From NCBI GenBank assembly GCA_038380435.1, contig JAWZYU010000001.1, positions 14,364,001 to 14,428,000 of the forward strand: 64,000 bases of DNA, in the 5' to 3' direction. This stretch comes from Ryuthela nishihirai. Its lineage: Eukaryota > Arthropoda > Arachnida > Araneae > Heptathelidae. The position numbers were made by a program, and so were the translations under genes. Below the pieces are notes generated by a model. It saw nothing but the letters and a program-made list of their open reading frames with translations. It was not told where the DNA came from and ran no database searches. Below are positions 10,860 through 22,386 of the stretch, one piece after another (position 1 is the first letter of the stretch; each line of letters begins with the position of its first letter).

Positions 10860-11400
10860 AAAAATAGAAAGTCCTTTCACCGTTAGAGTGCAATGTAATC
10901 AAACCGCGTTCATTTTGAGTAACGTAACTGGATGACATGTCTTTTTTCCCTTTCCCTCATCAATCCGCCGCAGGATCCTCTTCAACCAATCGCGTTTAAA
11001 TCTTGCGATGCCTATGATCATGCAATTGTAGTTCGTCGTGAAGTATAAGTAACAAGGTGAAGAGCATGACTCAATCCCAAACTGGAGAATTTTGAAATCT
11101 CAAATTATGATATTCTGAAATCAATGCATCTTTGTTTCTAAAAGTGAAGAGGTTTTTTGCGTATGTAAGACATTAATGTGGAAATACCTATTAACAAGAA
11201 AACATAGATAAACGAATTTTAAAGGTTCAAAACATTAAGGAAACCATTTATGGAATCAATGCACCGTAACTGGCTAGTAAGCATTTTGTGTGCTGTAGAA
11301 TGTTTGAAGGCAAAATAATGTACATTTAATTCTGTCGATTTTAGTTTTGAAAATGTTTGTGTCGTGAACTAATAAAGAAGAGTTTTCAGCCGCACTTATT
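10860..11400. other. Spacer, nothing recognised
   Basis: Ordinary AT-rich DNA upstream of the CpG-rich island. Confidence 0.4.
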
Positions 11401-11419
11401 GCAGATTTCGTGTCGCAAC

Positions 11420-11665
11420 ACAGAAATTAACTTCGTTGTTTGCCAGAGAGTGTTTGGCGAAAATTGCTCAGGGACTCTGTTGGTGTTACCCTGTTCCTCG
11501 AGGAAGCGTGCGTCACGTGTCGCTTTTCTGATTACGAAAGGACCCGAAGGAACGTCCGCTAATCTTCCTGGTATAAAACTCGACATTTTAATGAGATGGC
11601 CTTGCGCGTGCTCTCGTTTCCTCAGCCGGACACGCGATGGGGAAGGTAACCTCAAAGCGTTGTCA
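11420..11665. promoter_or_regulatory. CpG-rich island with TATA box (possible promoter / first exon)
   Basis: About 18 CpG dinucleotides fall within some 180 bp (11480-11660), in a window that otherwise has few. A TATAAAA box at 11572-11578 is followed by an ATG at 11595, and an AAG|GTAACC donor-like site at 11645/11646 lies after a second ATG (11637). Both strands are open here (plus 11357-11674, minus 11386-11739), which is common in GC-rich DNA and is no evidence of two genes. This could be a promoter with a short first exon, a decayed repeat or chance. Confidence 0.25.
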
Positions 11666-11739
11666 GTGGAATAAAACAAATTAGGCTTTAAACACGAGGA
11701 TGCTAATATTCCTTGGAAAGTCTTCTCCAAACATTTCAC

Positions 11740-13430
11740 TTATTTGAACCATTTTAATAATCCCGTTATTCGCGAAACATTAAAGTCGATGGAAAATGTG
11801 AAAAAATGACGATGACAGTTAGGATTATTACGAAACAATTAATTCTTCAACACAGAATGTGATTTTGGTTTTTCTCTGCATACACTCGGTTTTAATAGGA
11901 ACACTTTTTCTTCTTGGCACTAGGATGCTGTTTAGATGGAACTAATCAGCTAAATGATGGAACAGAAAGCAAGGAATGTGTTTTTTTACACTTAACATAC
12001 ATTTTTATTTTTAATGTGCTTAATTCACTGGTGTAAGATTGAAGATACTAAGAGAAAAATATCTTACATATACTCCAATTAGGAACGAGCCAAATACTCT
12101 CTCACTACTCTTGGAGTTCATTTTTATAGCAATCAATCAGTCAATTATTTTATTAAACTATAATAAATAAAAATACAGATTATAGTACAACAAACAGCGT
12201 AAACATGGAACAAAATAGGATACATTTTGCACCAAGCTGTTATATAATCGTCCAGGTTACAAAGAGATATTGAAAATGGTTATGTGGCATCAGTTGCACA
12301 TTTATTACATATTTGCTGAATGTTTTTCACTTTTAATCTGTATATTCTTAATTTCACTGCACTAACGGTTACTTAGAGATTTAACACTTTCTCATAGCCC
12401 ATGGCTTCGTCGTAAACTATCGAGTTTTTATTTCGAAAGTTTTTGATACTCGGTGTTCCTGATCTATTTGACCGCACGGTCCCAAATTTCTTACGCGTAA
12501 TCTGCATGATCCCAAGTTGGTTTAAAACATCAGGTCCCTAGCTGTAATGGGACGGATTAATATAATAATGCCTTTGTAAATGAAAGCAACAGCTGGCAAC
12601 ACAGAAGATTTAAATGTTGCTATGTTTCTTATGTTCACAGTTAGGCAACATTAAATGGCAACAATAAATTTGACAGTGGTTATCGTTTCCCGTAGGAATA
12701 GCATGGAGAATATATTTGTTTCTAGCAAGCTCCCTTTTTTGACTTTCGACTTGACATTTGGCACTGCAACTCGGACCTTAACCAGAAACCTGCTGTGAAA
12801 AGTTGAAGCGTCTGCCATGATTTCTCGATGAGTTATGGCTGCCACAGAACACAAACACACGACAACATTTTTTATTATTTAGATTTGCGCTACATGAAGC
12901 AATAATGCTTACTGATTATTAGTTTTTAACTCTATATTACCTCTCAATTAATAAGTTTCAGTGTTACATAAGTATTATTTTAAAACAGATAGGAATCAAA
13001 TGAAATTTAACGATTTTAAGATTTTTGTCTAAAGTTCTAACTTTCAACAGTCGACAAACCTAGTAAATATTCTTTTCCGTGTCTTTCATAAAGACCAAAT
13101 GATATTTTCGTTTCTGAAACTATCGTCTACCGAATGAAATATTTTAGGCTCCAAAACTAAAAGTAGCATTGCGCAACACCTTTATTCACATTTGGAAAAC
13201 GAAAAAAAATTGAATCTCGCCTTAACTGCTTTATTATGAGGTTCAATTTCTATCGAAGTTTGATTATGAAACAGGAACATTAATATTCTCAACAAGTATA
13301 TCTAACCTTAAAAAACCTTATTTATTATGATACTGTCTGCATAAGAAACACCACGAACTGGAAAAATAACTTTTATAATTCTGTTGCATATTCTTAATTT
13401 TTAAAAAAAATACTTTTATATAATTTATAT
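11740..13430. other. AT-rich region, nothing recognised
   Basis: No supported gene or repeat family. If the island at 11.5 kb is a first exon, this would be intron, but no downstream exon could be identified. Confidence 0.4.
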
Positions 13431-13665
13431 ACTTTTAATTATAATATAATATATATATTATAATATAATATTATAATATATTATAATATAATATTAATAT
13501 ATATATTATATTATATTATAATATATATATTTAATATATATATATTAAATATTTATAATATATATATTTAATATATATATTATATTATATTATAATATAA
13601 TATATATAATATAATATATATAATATAATATAGTATATATATACTTATAATTTATATACTTTTAT
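13430..13665. repeat. AT-only satellite / microsatellite
   Basis: About 230 bp composed almost entirely of A and T in irregular TATA, ATAATAT and TTATAT units with many self-complementary stretches. A typical site of length instability, with possible assembly error. Confidence 0.9.
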
Positions 13666-13791
13666 ATAATCCACCCCAGCTTCATAATACCAAATTGTAT
13701 ATTAGAATAAATCCAAACATAATATGGTATTATTAAAAATTTTTAACTCAAAGCTCTTTTAAAATTATGGAATCGAAATAAAATATAACGT

Positions 13792-14184
13792 TGTTTGGGT
13801 TGGGTTGTTTTACTTCTGAGCTGCACTTTTTTTGCACACCATGGGCTAAATGGCCAGGTCACATGGACCCCGAAGGCTCAGAGAAGGTTGGGGGAGGGGA
13901 CCCACTGGAACAGCTGTTGGGAGACAGATGGTAGCCTCCCGTCAAAGCCATCCAGCGTGTTCTTTAACGTGCACAGGGTATGGCTCTCCTGCACACGGGA
14001 CCACGGCTTAACGTCCCATCCGACGGGTGGCGGCCTTTCGAAGCCCATCGGTGTCCCCTACTGACCATGGACAGGGCGGGGAATTTTGCGGAGATAAATC
14101 TCAACGCTGTCCCAGCTGGGACTCAAACCTGGGAACTATAGATTACGAGCCTGGCGCGCTACCGACTGAGCCACTCCCGCCCCA
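13792..14184 (-). mobile_element. SINE A, full length
   Basis: Complete young copy. 12-bp TSDs aaaatataacgt lie at 13780-13791 and 14185-14196. Confidence 0.93.
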
Positions 14185-14199
14185 AAAATATAACGTAAT

Positions 14200-15045
14200 T
14201 TACTTGCTAAGTAATTTATTCCCATATGTTTAATCCATTTTAAATCATTCTCAAGGAACTTAACTGAAGTATTAAAATGGCAGTTTAAAAAGTTTATGCA
14301 TTCATTAACGTCCTCATTAATAATGAACATCAAAACACGTGAAATAAGCAAAATAGTAAAAAAAAATCGAAAGCCCAAGGTGATTTCGAAATTTTAGAAC
14401 AGAGTCAACATACGAACGTACAAAGAAAATTAATCATTGAATCGTAATCCGTAACTGTTTGTGTCGACAAACATGTTTATACGTTTATAATTTAGTACGA
14501 TTATTTGCTTTTATGCTTATTAAACATCAATTTGTGTGAAATTTAATATTAAATAAATGTTCCCTCAGTACTAAGAAAATTATTTTTCTGCCATCTCTTT
14601 TTTTAATCGACTTTCAAAGTTTTGTAAAGTCACAGTTAAAGGATTTAAACAATAAGTCAGCATTCTGATATATTTACTTCATTGAAATGCAAAAACGAAC
14701 TGAAACCCATATTTGTTGTATTATCGTGATTGAGTGTTTGGGGAACTTGGTTGTTGAGTTGAGAAAATTAAAAAGGAATTTAACGAAGATGACGTTGACA
14801 ATTGCTTTTGCCAACAACAAATCGGAAATGTCTGCCGTTACTTGAGGAGAAAAATATTTCGACATTTCTGTGAGAAACTTGCAAGAGAAATTTCACAAGT
14901 ACAAGAAAATTATAATGCTCTATAGGCAGGGGTGAAATATATCCCAGGTGAAGCCCAGTAAGGGTCGATGGGCCACCTAATTGGAGAAAATAACAAAATT
15001 TTAAAGGAAACAAAATAGAAAGAAATATTGCTGATAGATATAGTT
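14200..15045. other. AT-rich spacer, nothing recognised
   Basis: Several chance frames lie here (for example minus 14674-15076). None shows a domain. Confidence 0.4.
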
Positions 15046-15049
15046 TGTA

Positions 15050-15321
15050 CAGTCGCTCAAAAAAGTATCCGAACACTATGGCTGATTTACAGAATTCAGA
15101 AAAAATATCTGGCGATGATTTTTTTTTTAGAAATTAGTGATCTGGCAACCTTCGTGTCACGTGACACGAAGGTTGCCAGATCAATAATTTCTAAAAAAAA
15201 TCATTGCCAGATATTTTTTCTGAATTCTATAAAAATTGCCAGATATTTTTTCTAAAAAACTCATTGCCAGATATTTTTTCTGTAATCAACCATAGTGTTC
15301 GGATACTTTTTTGAGCGACCG
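15050..15321. mobile_element. Tc1/mariner-type MITE with central perfect palindrome
   Basis: 272 bp bounded by TA on both sides (15048-15049, 15322-15323). TIRs are cagtcgctcaaaaaagtatc with its near-perfect complement at the right end, extending through cgaacactatgg. The centre is a perfect 44-nt palindrome (15139-15182, cacgtg at the dyad). The right arm carries three copies of ttgccagatattttttct against about one in the left arm. No transposase. Mobility would need a Tc1/mariner transposase supplied in trans. Confidence 0.85.
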
Positions 15322-15324
15322 TAC

Positions 15325-15515
15325 ATACTAAAAGTACCTTCTTCACAGCTTATACAGGCTCTGCACTATTATTTCAACGCAGTTTTGCACAATAACAAGT
15401 ATATTTGAAACAAATTTCATACTTTGTTAGTCATTCTGATTTGTAGCGTCAGTGAAAATCTCCTCCGACAAACTCGATATCGGGCTTTTTCATAAACCAT
15501 TTTCCCTTGGCGACA
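15325..15515. other. Short spacer between MITE and minisatellite
   Basis: No feature seen. The minus-strand frame 15417-15698 runs from here into the minisatellite and owes its length to it. Confidence 0.4.
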
Positions 15516-15516
15516 G

Positions 15517-16043
15517 ACATCTGAAATAGTCCATTTATAGCGACACACTTCTGAAATAGTCCATTTACCGCAACACATTTCTGAAAGAGTCAATTTACCG
15601 CGACACACTTCTGAAACAGTCCATTTACCGCGACACACTTCTGAAATAGTCCATTTACGGCGACACACTTCTGAAATAGTCAGTTTAAAGCGACACACTT
15701 CTGGAATAGTTCGTATACAATGACAACTTCTGAAATAGTCTATTTACCGCGACACACTTCTGAAATAGCCTATTTACTGTGACACATTATTGAAATAGTC
15801 AAATTAACTGCGACACATTTCTGAAATAGTCCATTTACTGCGACACACTTCTGAAATAGTCTATTTACCGCGACACACTTCTGAAAGTGTTCATCCACCA
15901 TGTCATACGTCTGAAATAGTCTATTTACCGCGACACATTTCTGAAATGGTCTATTTACCGCGACACATTTCTGAAATGGTCTATTTACCGCGACACATTT
16001 CTGAAATAGTCCATTTACCGCGCACACTTCGGAAATAGTCTAT
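15517..16043. repeat. 30-bp minisatellite, about 18 units
   Basis: Tandem units with consensus ccgcgacacacttctgaaat followed by agtccattta; a few units are 28-31 bp. Because the period is divisible by three, minus-strand frames read as decapeptide repeats (CVAVNRLFQK in 15770-16027, EVCRGKWTIS in 15417-15698). Frame changes between units and lack of flanking coding sequence argue against a protein. The array ends exactly at the (CAT)n tail of LINE R copy 2. Confidence 0.95.
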
Positions 16044-16077
16044 TTCATCATCATCATCATCCTCAAGTAGCCATGGG

Positions 16078-16512
16078 CTACGGTCCATCCAGACAGTGCA
16101 ATTTAGTTCTCCAAGCAAGTCTGTCCTGAACTACATCTGCTGCATTTGGCCACTGCACACCAATTCTAATAAGGTCCTGCTTGACATTGTCTTCCCACCA
16201 CATCCTTGGTTTCCCCCTCTTTCTGAGACCTCTAGGCACACTGTTCATAATCCTATTCGCCAATCTATAATTATTCATACGGGCAACATGACCAAACCAA
16301 CGGAGTCTCTCTCTGCACAATATGCTGCTTAAAGGAGGTTGCAGACTCCTTTGCCTAACCTCATCATCAGTTACAAAGTTGAACCACCTAACGCCCAAGA
16401 TAATGCGTAAGCATCTGGAATCAAAAGCATCTAGTTTCCTGTTATCTTGTTTACAAAGTGTCCAGGTTTCCACCCATTCAGATGTTTCCAAGTTTCCACC
16501 ATTCCAGACCAT
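16078..16512 (-). pseudogene. LINE R copy 2, C-terminal domain
   Basis: Best-preserved C-terminus of the family: ETWTLCKQDNRKLDAFDSRC, NDDEVRQRS-like, CRERLRWFGHVARMNNYRLAN, then KRGKPRMWWEDNVKQDL and a tail with QWPNAADVVQDRLAWR. This RLRWFGHVARM...W.D.V..DL pattern is characteristic of endonuclease-RT proteins of the CFDP2/RTE type. The first ~20 codons of the frame come from rearranged sequence. Confidence 0.85.
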
Positions 16513-16750
16513 TCAGATGAACTGAATCACAACATGCCTGACCAATTTTCACTTTAGTTTTCTCTCTGTTTATAACCAAACCTACTCTACTACCAGTTTC
16601 ATCAACAGCTCGAATGAAAGAGTTCATCTCATCAACATCATTTGCTAAAAGGGCTAAAGTTTCACTACCACAACAAACCCTAGAAAGAACCAAACTATTA
16701 TACAGTCTAATTTTAGTCTTTAGGTGTATACGCCTATTTCTCCACAATCT

Positions 16751-17345
16751 CTATAGATTCTTAAACGTCCCGTAAGCAATCCCTATTCGTCTGTTAATCT
16801 CATGCCGCACATCACAAGTATTTGTTACATAGCTCCCAAGGTAATTAAACTGTGACACCTGCTCAAGACTGCAACCATTCAGATGAACTGAATCACAACC
16901 TGCCTGACCAATTTTCACTTTAGTTTTCTCTCTGTTTATAACCAAACCTACTCTACTACCAGTTTCATCAACAGCTCGAATGAAAGAGTTCATCTCATCA
17001 ACATCATTTGCTAAAAGGGCTAAATCATCAACATAGTAATCTAAATCAGAAATTTTCGTATCTCCAGCCCATTTAAGGCCAAAATCTTTCCCTTGAAGTG
17101 AATTTCGCATAGCATAATAAATAACCAAACTAAAGAGAAAAGGAGACAAAATGCACCCTTGTGAACACCAGAAGTAATGCTAAACCAATTGCTACAAGAC
17201 TTACCAACTCTCACACACGACTCAGTGTTATTATAAAGAGCTTTCATCATGTTAACTAACTTGTCTGGTATACCATATGATCTCACAATCAACCACAATT
17301 TATGACGATCAACAGAGTCGAAAGCCTTTTTGAAATCGAGAAGCT
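16751..17345 (-). pseudogene. LINE R copy 2, reverse transcriptase core, frameshifted
   Basis: Two overlapping frames share the domain. 17041-17298 gives YGIPDKLVNMMKALYNNTES and the start of motif B. 16751-17149 gives the palm end with DLDYYVDDLALLANDVDEM. Copy 1 has FADD where this one reads YVDD with one extra codon. Then SRVGLVINREKTK, QFNYLGSYVT and RRIGIAYGTF follow. Deletions at about 17162 and 17336 break the frame. Confidence 0.83.
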
Positions 17346-17483
17346 AGCAACCAAAGGTTTCTGAAACTCTAAACATTTCTCAAGAATCTGCCTAAGTGAA
17401 AATATCTGATCCATACATCCCCTACCACTTCTGAATCCCCATTGCTCATCACGCAATTGCTGTCAACCAGATTCTTAATTCTA

Positions 17484-17804
17484 TTAAGCACAATCATGCA
17501 AAGAACTTTCCCTGGAACAGAGAGAGTAGGCTGATACCCCTATAGTTATCACAAGAACTGCGATTAACTTTTTTGAAAATAGGGATAATAATAGTTGTGG
17601 TAAAATCCCTGGAACCATGCCTTTATCATAAAAGATATTCAAAATTTCAGTCATCCAAGTGGTAACAGAAACATTCCCACCTCTAAACATTTTCGTAGTA
17701 TTTTCATCTACACCTGGGGATTTGTGAAGTTTAAGTTTAGAAACAGCCAAAATAAGTTCAAATTGTGTTATAGGGCCAACATTAAAGCCACCAATGCATC
17801 GCAT
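17484..17804 (-). pseudogene. LINE R copy 2, N-terminal RT segment
   Basis: Encodes TQFELILAVSKLKLHKSPGV and then TTWMTEILNIFYDKGMVPG, the usual opening of a non-LTR RT domain (K..KSPG.D). Further downstream the frame leaves the RT sequence. Confidence 0.75.
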
Positions 17805-18226
17805 CTATCATCATTGCAAACAATGGGAATAGAACACATTGTTTAGAACATCACTGAAATGCTCAGCCCACCTAGCCATGACAGAATCCTCACCTTCTAT
17901 AATCTTACCTTGTTTATCCTTCAATCCCTGTACACCTGTCCGTTTTCTACCACAAAAAACATTAACTATCGGGTACAGCTCTCTGCTGTTATGCTGTCTA
18001 ACAGCTTCCTCGGCTTTGTCAGCCAGGCCATCAAGCCAAAGATTCTTATCAGTAGCTACCTGATCTTTTACACGTTTATTAAGCTCTCTGAAATGCTTTC
18101 TATTAGGACAAGTAGGGTACTGATTAAGGACATTCCTGCAGTTCCTTCTTTCTGAAATAAGCTCAAGTGCCTTATCACTTAAATAATTCTGCCTCCTCTG
18201 CTCCTTTTTTTCCTAAACGAGTACTG

Positions 18227-19060
18227 TTAGTTTCTAAAAAACCTGTTTAAACAGCCCCATTCTTCCTCAACTTCCGTAGTAAGAAAACCATGACTGTCAT
18301 AATGATTAAGTAACCTATCATGGAAAGCTTTAGCTATAACTGGATCTTTCAGAGCTTCAGTATTAAAGGTAAATTTTTTAAATTTAGTACAACACTTTTT
18401 AAGTTTAAGTTGCAAGACACTTTTAACAAGGTAATGGTCAGATCCAATTTCAGCTCCACTATATGACCTGGTATTCCTAACAGAACTAGCCCATTTGCTG
18501 TTAATTAATATATAACCAATCATATTCTTATGCAGCCCATCAGGTGAAACCCATGTGTTCTTATGTATGTGGCGGTGTTTGTAATAAGTGTTAGTTATTT
18601 TGAAGCCATTCAGTTTACTTTAGGAGACGTTGCCCATTGGCATTGCAGTTACCAATACCAAAAGGGCCTATTACTCCTCCCCAAAGGTCAGAGTCAGTAC
18701 CAACGTTGGCATTGAAGTCACCAAGAACAAGGGTAATATCTCCTTTCTTGACAGAATTCAAAATATTCTGAAGTTATCCGTAAAACCTATCCTTCTCATC
18801 CTCATCGGCATCCTCAGTGGGGGCATAACAGCAGATAACATTCAAGTCTTTAACGTTTGTCTGAAATTTTGCTGTAAAAAACCTTTCATTAATGCACTCG
18901 TATCCTAGAAGAGCATCACTAGCGTGTCTGCTGAGGAGACCCACGCCTTGATGATGCTTATTGTCGTCCCTCCCTGAAAAGAGAAATTTAAGATCATTTT
19001 TAAGAATCTGACCTTTATCTGTCCATCTGGTCTCTTGCAAACCAAGAATATCTAAATTTT
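18227..19060 (-). pseudogene. LINE R copy 2, APE-type endonuclease remnant
   Basis: Frame 18774-19040 reads QETRWTDKGQI, GVGLLSRHASDALLGYE, TNVKDLNVICCYAPTEDADE and DRFYG, the N-terminal half of an apurinic-like endonuclease (the ETRW Glu and the CYAPT block). Frame 18227-18523 carries IGSDHYLVKSVLQLKLKK, the C-terminal SDH box. The nickase would open the target for reverse transcription, but frameshifts separate the two halves. Confidence 0.83.
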
Positions 19061-19313
19061 AATGGTGGATTTCTTGTATATCTAGAGAAAAAGCTCTGTG
19101 CAGAGTCCTCACATTTCAACTAGCTATGGAGAGAAAATGGTTAGTGGGATGTTTAATGAAACTATGCTTATTGAGAGAGGGAATGCTGACAATATCAAAC
19201 AGCCCCCTAATCGCAGACATTTGGCAAAGACCCGTTCCCCCACCACTAAAGGCTGAAGCCATCTACACTGGAAGACTTCCTCCAATGTAGAATTTGACGA
19301 TGCCAATAGAAGC

Positions 19314-19511
19314 AATGATATGAACTTCAGCCCACAGCCGATTTGACAATTGGTCGTGGGCTGAAGACAGAGATCTGTTGGTTCAGAAAAAGGTTTGGCG
19401 AAATGATTCCCAATATGATGATTAAGTCGGGTACTAGGTTTAGAAAAAAGTAACGATGAAACTTTGTATAATCGCGCAAGACAACTGATATCATGATCAT
19501 AATAGACTAAT
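19314..19511. other. Unassigned sequence upstream of LINE R copy 2
   Basis: Homology to the other LINE R copies stops near 19313. The stretch includes an 11-bp inverted repeat (cttcagcccac / gtgggctgaag, about 19324-19365). It could be 5' sequence absent from other copies, or flank. Confidence 0.35.
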
Positions 19512-19522
19512 CCCTCCATATT

Positions 19523-19849
19523 CCGTTGAGATTTATCTTCGCAAAATTCCCCGCCCTGCTCACGGTCAGTAGGGGACACCGGTCTGCCCACGATCAGTAG
19601 GCTTGGAAAGGCCGCCGTCCGTCGGATGGGACGTTAAGCCGTGGCCCCGTGTGCGGGAGAGCCATACCCTGTGCGCGTTAAAGAACACGCTGGATGGCCT
19701 TGACGGGGGGCTACCATCTGTCTCCCAACAGCTGTTCCAGTGGGTCCCCTCCCCCAACCTTCTCTGAGCCTTCGGGGTCCATGTGATCTGGCCATTTAGC
19801 CCATGGTGTGCAAAAAAGTGCCGCTCAGAGGTAAAACAACCCAACCCAA
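19523..19849 (+). mobile_element. SINE A, 5'-truncated, with small internal duplication
   Basis: Lacks the whole tRNA head, starting at the cgttgagatttatc segment. The 3' end is intact. 11-bp TSDs ccctccatatt (19512-19522, 19850-19860) show that the truncated form is the original insertion. The segment tgcccacgatcagtag repeats the preceding tgctcacggtcagtag. Confidence 0.92.
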
Positions 19850-19860
19850 CCCTCCATATT

Positions 19861-20265
19861 CTCGAGACTTACGTTCTTGAAAAACTCCTTGGCTACTGAA
19901 TTCCCGAATATTGAACTTAATAACTTATGGAAAAATTAGAATTTGGTTCCTAGACTCCAAGATTATCATTTTTCTCCTAATATTTTTGGGTAAAACTGAT
20001 ACAATATTTCAGACATTATGTTAATATTGATATGGAGTATGAGCTTGCAATGCAAATTAATAAATTAGCATGAAGAATCATGCATCTACACTGCAATTGA
20101 AGTTTGAATAGCCAACATAGAGACCGCGACTAACAGACAAACAGCAGAATACAATGAAACAATTTATTACATTGCACTTCTCTCTCTGACTCTGTTCGTC
20201 TACCTCCCTCTGCAGTTTGTCTACAATGCTTTCTTCTTCAACATTTTCTTTTCATTCTCAGGTTT
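19861..20265. other. Spacer, nothing recognised
   Basis: AT-rich sequence with no supported feature. Confidence 0.4.
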
Positions 20266-20279
20266 CTTCTTTTTTACTT

Positions 20280-20667
20280 GGGCTGGGGTGGCTCAGTCGG
20301 TAGCGCACCAGGCTCGTAATCTGTAGATCCCAGGTTCGAGTCCCAGCTGGGTCAGCGTTGAGATTGATCTCCGCAAAATTCCCCGCCCTGCCCACGGTCA
20401 GTAGGGAACACCGATGGGCTTGGAAAGGCCGCCGTCCGTCGGATGGGACGTTAAGCCGTGGCCCCTTGTGCGGGAGAGCCATACCCTGTGCACGTTAAAG
20501 AACACGCTGGATGGCCTTGACTGGAGGCTACCATCTGTCTCCCAACAGCTGTTCCAGTGGGTCTCCTCCCCCAACCTTCTCTGAGCCTTCGGGGTCCATG
20601 TGACCTGGCCATTTAGCCCATGGTGTGCAAAAAAGTGTCGCTCAGAGGTAAAACAACCCAACCCAAA
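20280..20667 (+). mobile_element. SINE A, full length
   Basis: Head, body and ggtaaaacaacccaaccc-type end all present. 12-bp TSDs tcttttttactt lie at 20268-20279 and 20668-20679. Confidence 0.94.
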
Positions 20668-20679
20668 TCTTTTTTACTT

Positions 20680-22370
20680 TAATTCTGCATGGACTTGTAG
20701 GGCCGAGGATCAGTGCTCCCAATAGGTTTGAGTAGTTCAATCAACGTTAGCTGCTTAGTCTGCCTTCTAATGTGTTTCAAATGCGAAACATAATGTAGGG
20801 TTTAAATCTCCCAGGGCTTTCTTAAATTTCAAGCTTCGATCTAAATTAATTGGTTAAAACTGATCCTGAGCGCCTCGGCCGCAACCGTGAATAAGCGAAT
20901 TTCGACTCGCGAATACTGAACAAATGGTCACCAATACAATATGTTATCACGAATAAGCGAATTAACATGTACTGAGTTCTCGAATACAGGGTTTATTGCA
21001 TCATTATTAGAGAATTCTTTCGAACTCATATTCAAAATAAAATGAGTTCACCTGTTCATTTAGATTGATCGTAATAAGTGCCAATCATCAGTTGCAAAGT
21101 TGCTGAATAAATTAATGACAATTACCAAGAAACTCGGGAAACATCCATCGCCGCTTTCTGATCTTGAGAAAACGCTTTGAAATGTGTTAAAACTAATGCC
21201 GTAAGAAAGAGCGTAGTGGTCGAAGATTAGATTTTGAGATCCAGGCTATTCCTTCTGTCTGGCTGACAAATAGCTTTGCTTTTAGTTTTTCCTTGTTAAC
21301 AGAAGAAGGGAAAAAACTCAAACGGTGGAAGCAGGAAAGATACGAGAAAGAAAACTGATTTTAATCAACTATCTAGAAAAAAAGAAAGCCCTTTTATGGA
21401 CTGAAAATAATAACAAAAAAATGTCAAACTACTTAAGCAAAACAATTAAGTGACCTTTCGCTGTTCAAAAGAAAATAAATGCGAAAGAAAATGAGATTTT
21501 GATCGGTAATGCAAAAAGGAGAGACGCCTTGATTAATAATGGAAAAGAAAGTATTTCTGCGGAGAAATTAAAAAGCAGAGAATGTAGTTAAAAGCATCGG
21601 ATAATGAACGAGGACTGAGCATCTTCATCTCTCTGGATAAAACGTGGAATTAGCAGCGATGATCAACTATCAAAAGAAACCATCACTTAACAGTAAGAGA
21701 AAAAAGATTTCTCGTGAGCAGAACTACGCCGTGGTTAATAATATCCCATTTTCAATTTAATTGCAATTCCACGACTGTGTAGAGTTTCCTGTGCTGAACA
21801 GAGTTTGAAACTATATATGTGGAGGCAATACATATTTAAGCGATCCCGATATACTAACAATTTGCTTTTTGTCCTGTAATGTAATAATTTCTTTTTATTT
21901 AGAAAAGAAAACATTACAGTTTTCAAAAAAAAAAAAAAAACTTTCACTTTGAAATGGGGCTTACAAGTAGAAGCCGCTGTACGTTTCAATTAAATGAAAC
22001 TGAAAAGAAGTACGACAGCACTTCTTTTTTTTTTAAGTTCAGGGATGTCTTTGCAAGTCAACTGACTTTTCTTTCTGAATGTTATAATCACTTTTGAGGT
22101 GATGCACTATAATAAAGGAATAGGAGACTGCTTTAGGTTGGCCTGCTGTTTAAAACATTAGAAGACATAGAGGCACAAGGAAAACGAAAATAGGTACAGA
22201 AAAAGTGACACTTTGGGAAATTGTCGCGAAATAGAATATTAAGATAACATGTCAGATATTTTAAGCTGACAAAAGCAGTTGCAAATATTTGGAAGAAATG
22301 GTTTAAATATTGCTTTCACGTTTCTTCTTCTAATGTAGCTTAAAAAATTTCTACAAATCTGTTAATGCTC
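20680..22370. other. AT-rich region, nothing recognised
   Basis: No domain in any frame. Contains A-rich stretches around 21300-21560 and a poly-A run at 21927-21941. Confidence 0.4.
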
Positions 22371-22386
22371 TCTGCCTTATGAGAGA

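Larger units (their letters stand above)
16044..19313 (-). mobile_element. LINE R copy 2 (RTE-like), longest copy
   Basis: About 3.3 kb on the minus strand, running from 5' UTR-like sequence (about 19130-19313, shared with the copies at 24.2 and 27.1 kb) through the endonuclease and reverse transcriptase to the C-terminal domain and (GAT)n tail (16044-16062). This is close to the full length expected of RTE elements. Frames are broken many times. The C-terminal part contains an internal duplication (see findings). Confidence 0.88.

Noticed and set aside
15417..16027. A repeat-containing secreted or structural protein encoded by the 30-bp array
   Set aside because: Frame shifts between units, no signal peptide or flanking exon. 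The long frames follow from a period divisible by three without a stop.
15517..16043. CRISPR array
   Set aside because: The units are contiguous with no unique spacers, and the surrounding DNA is animal.
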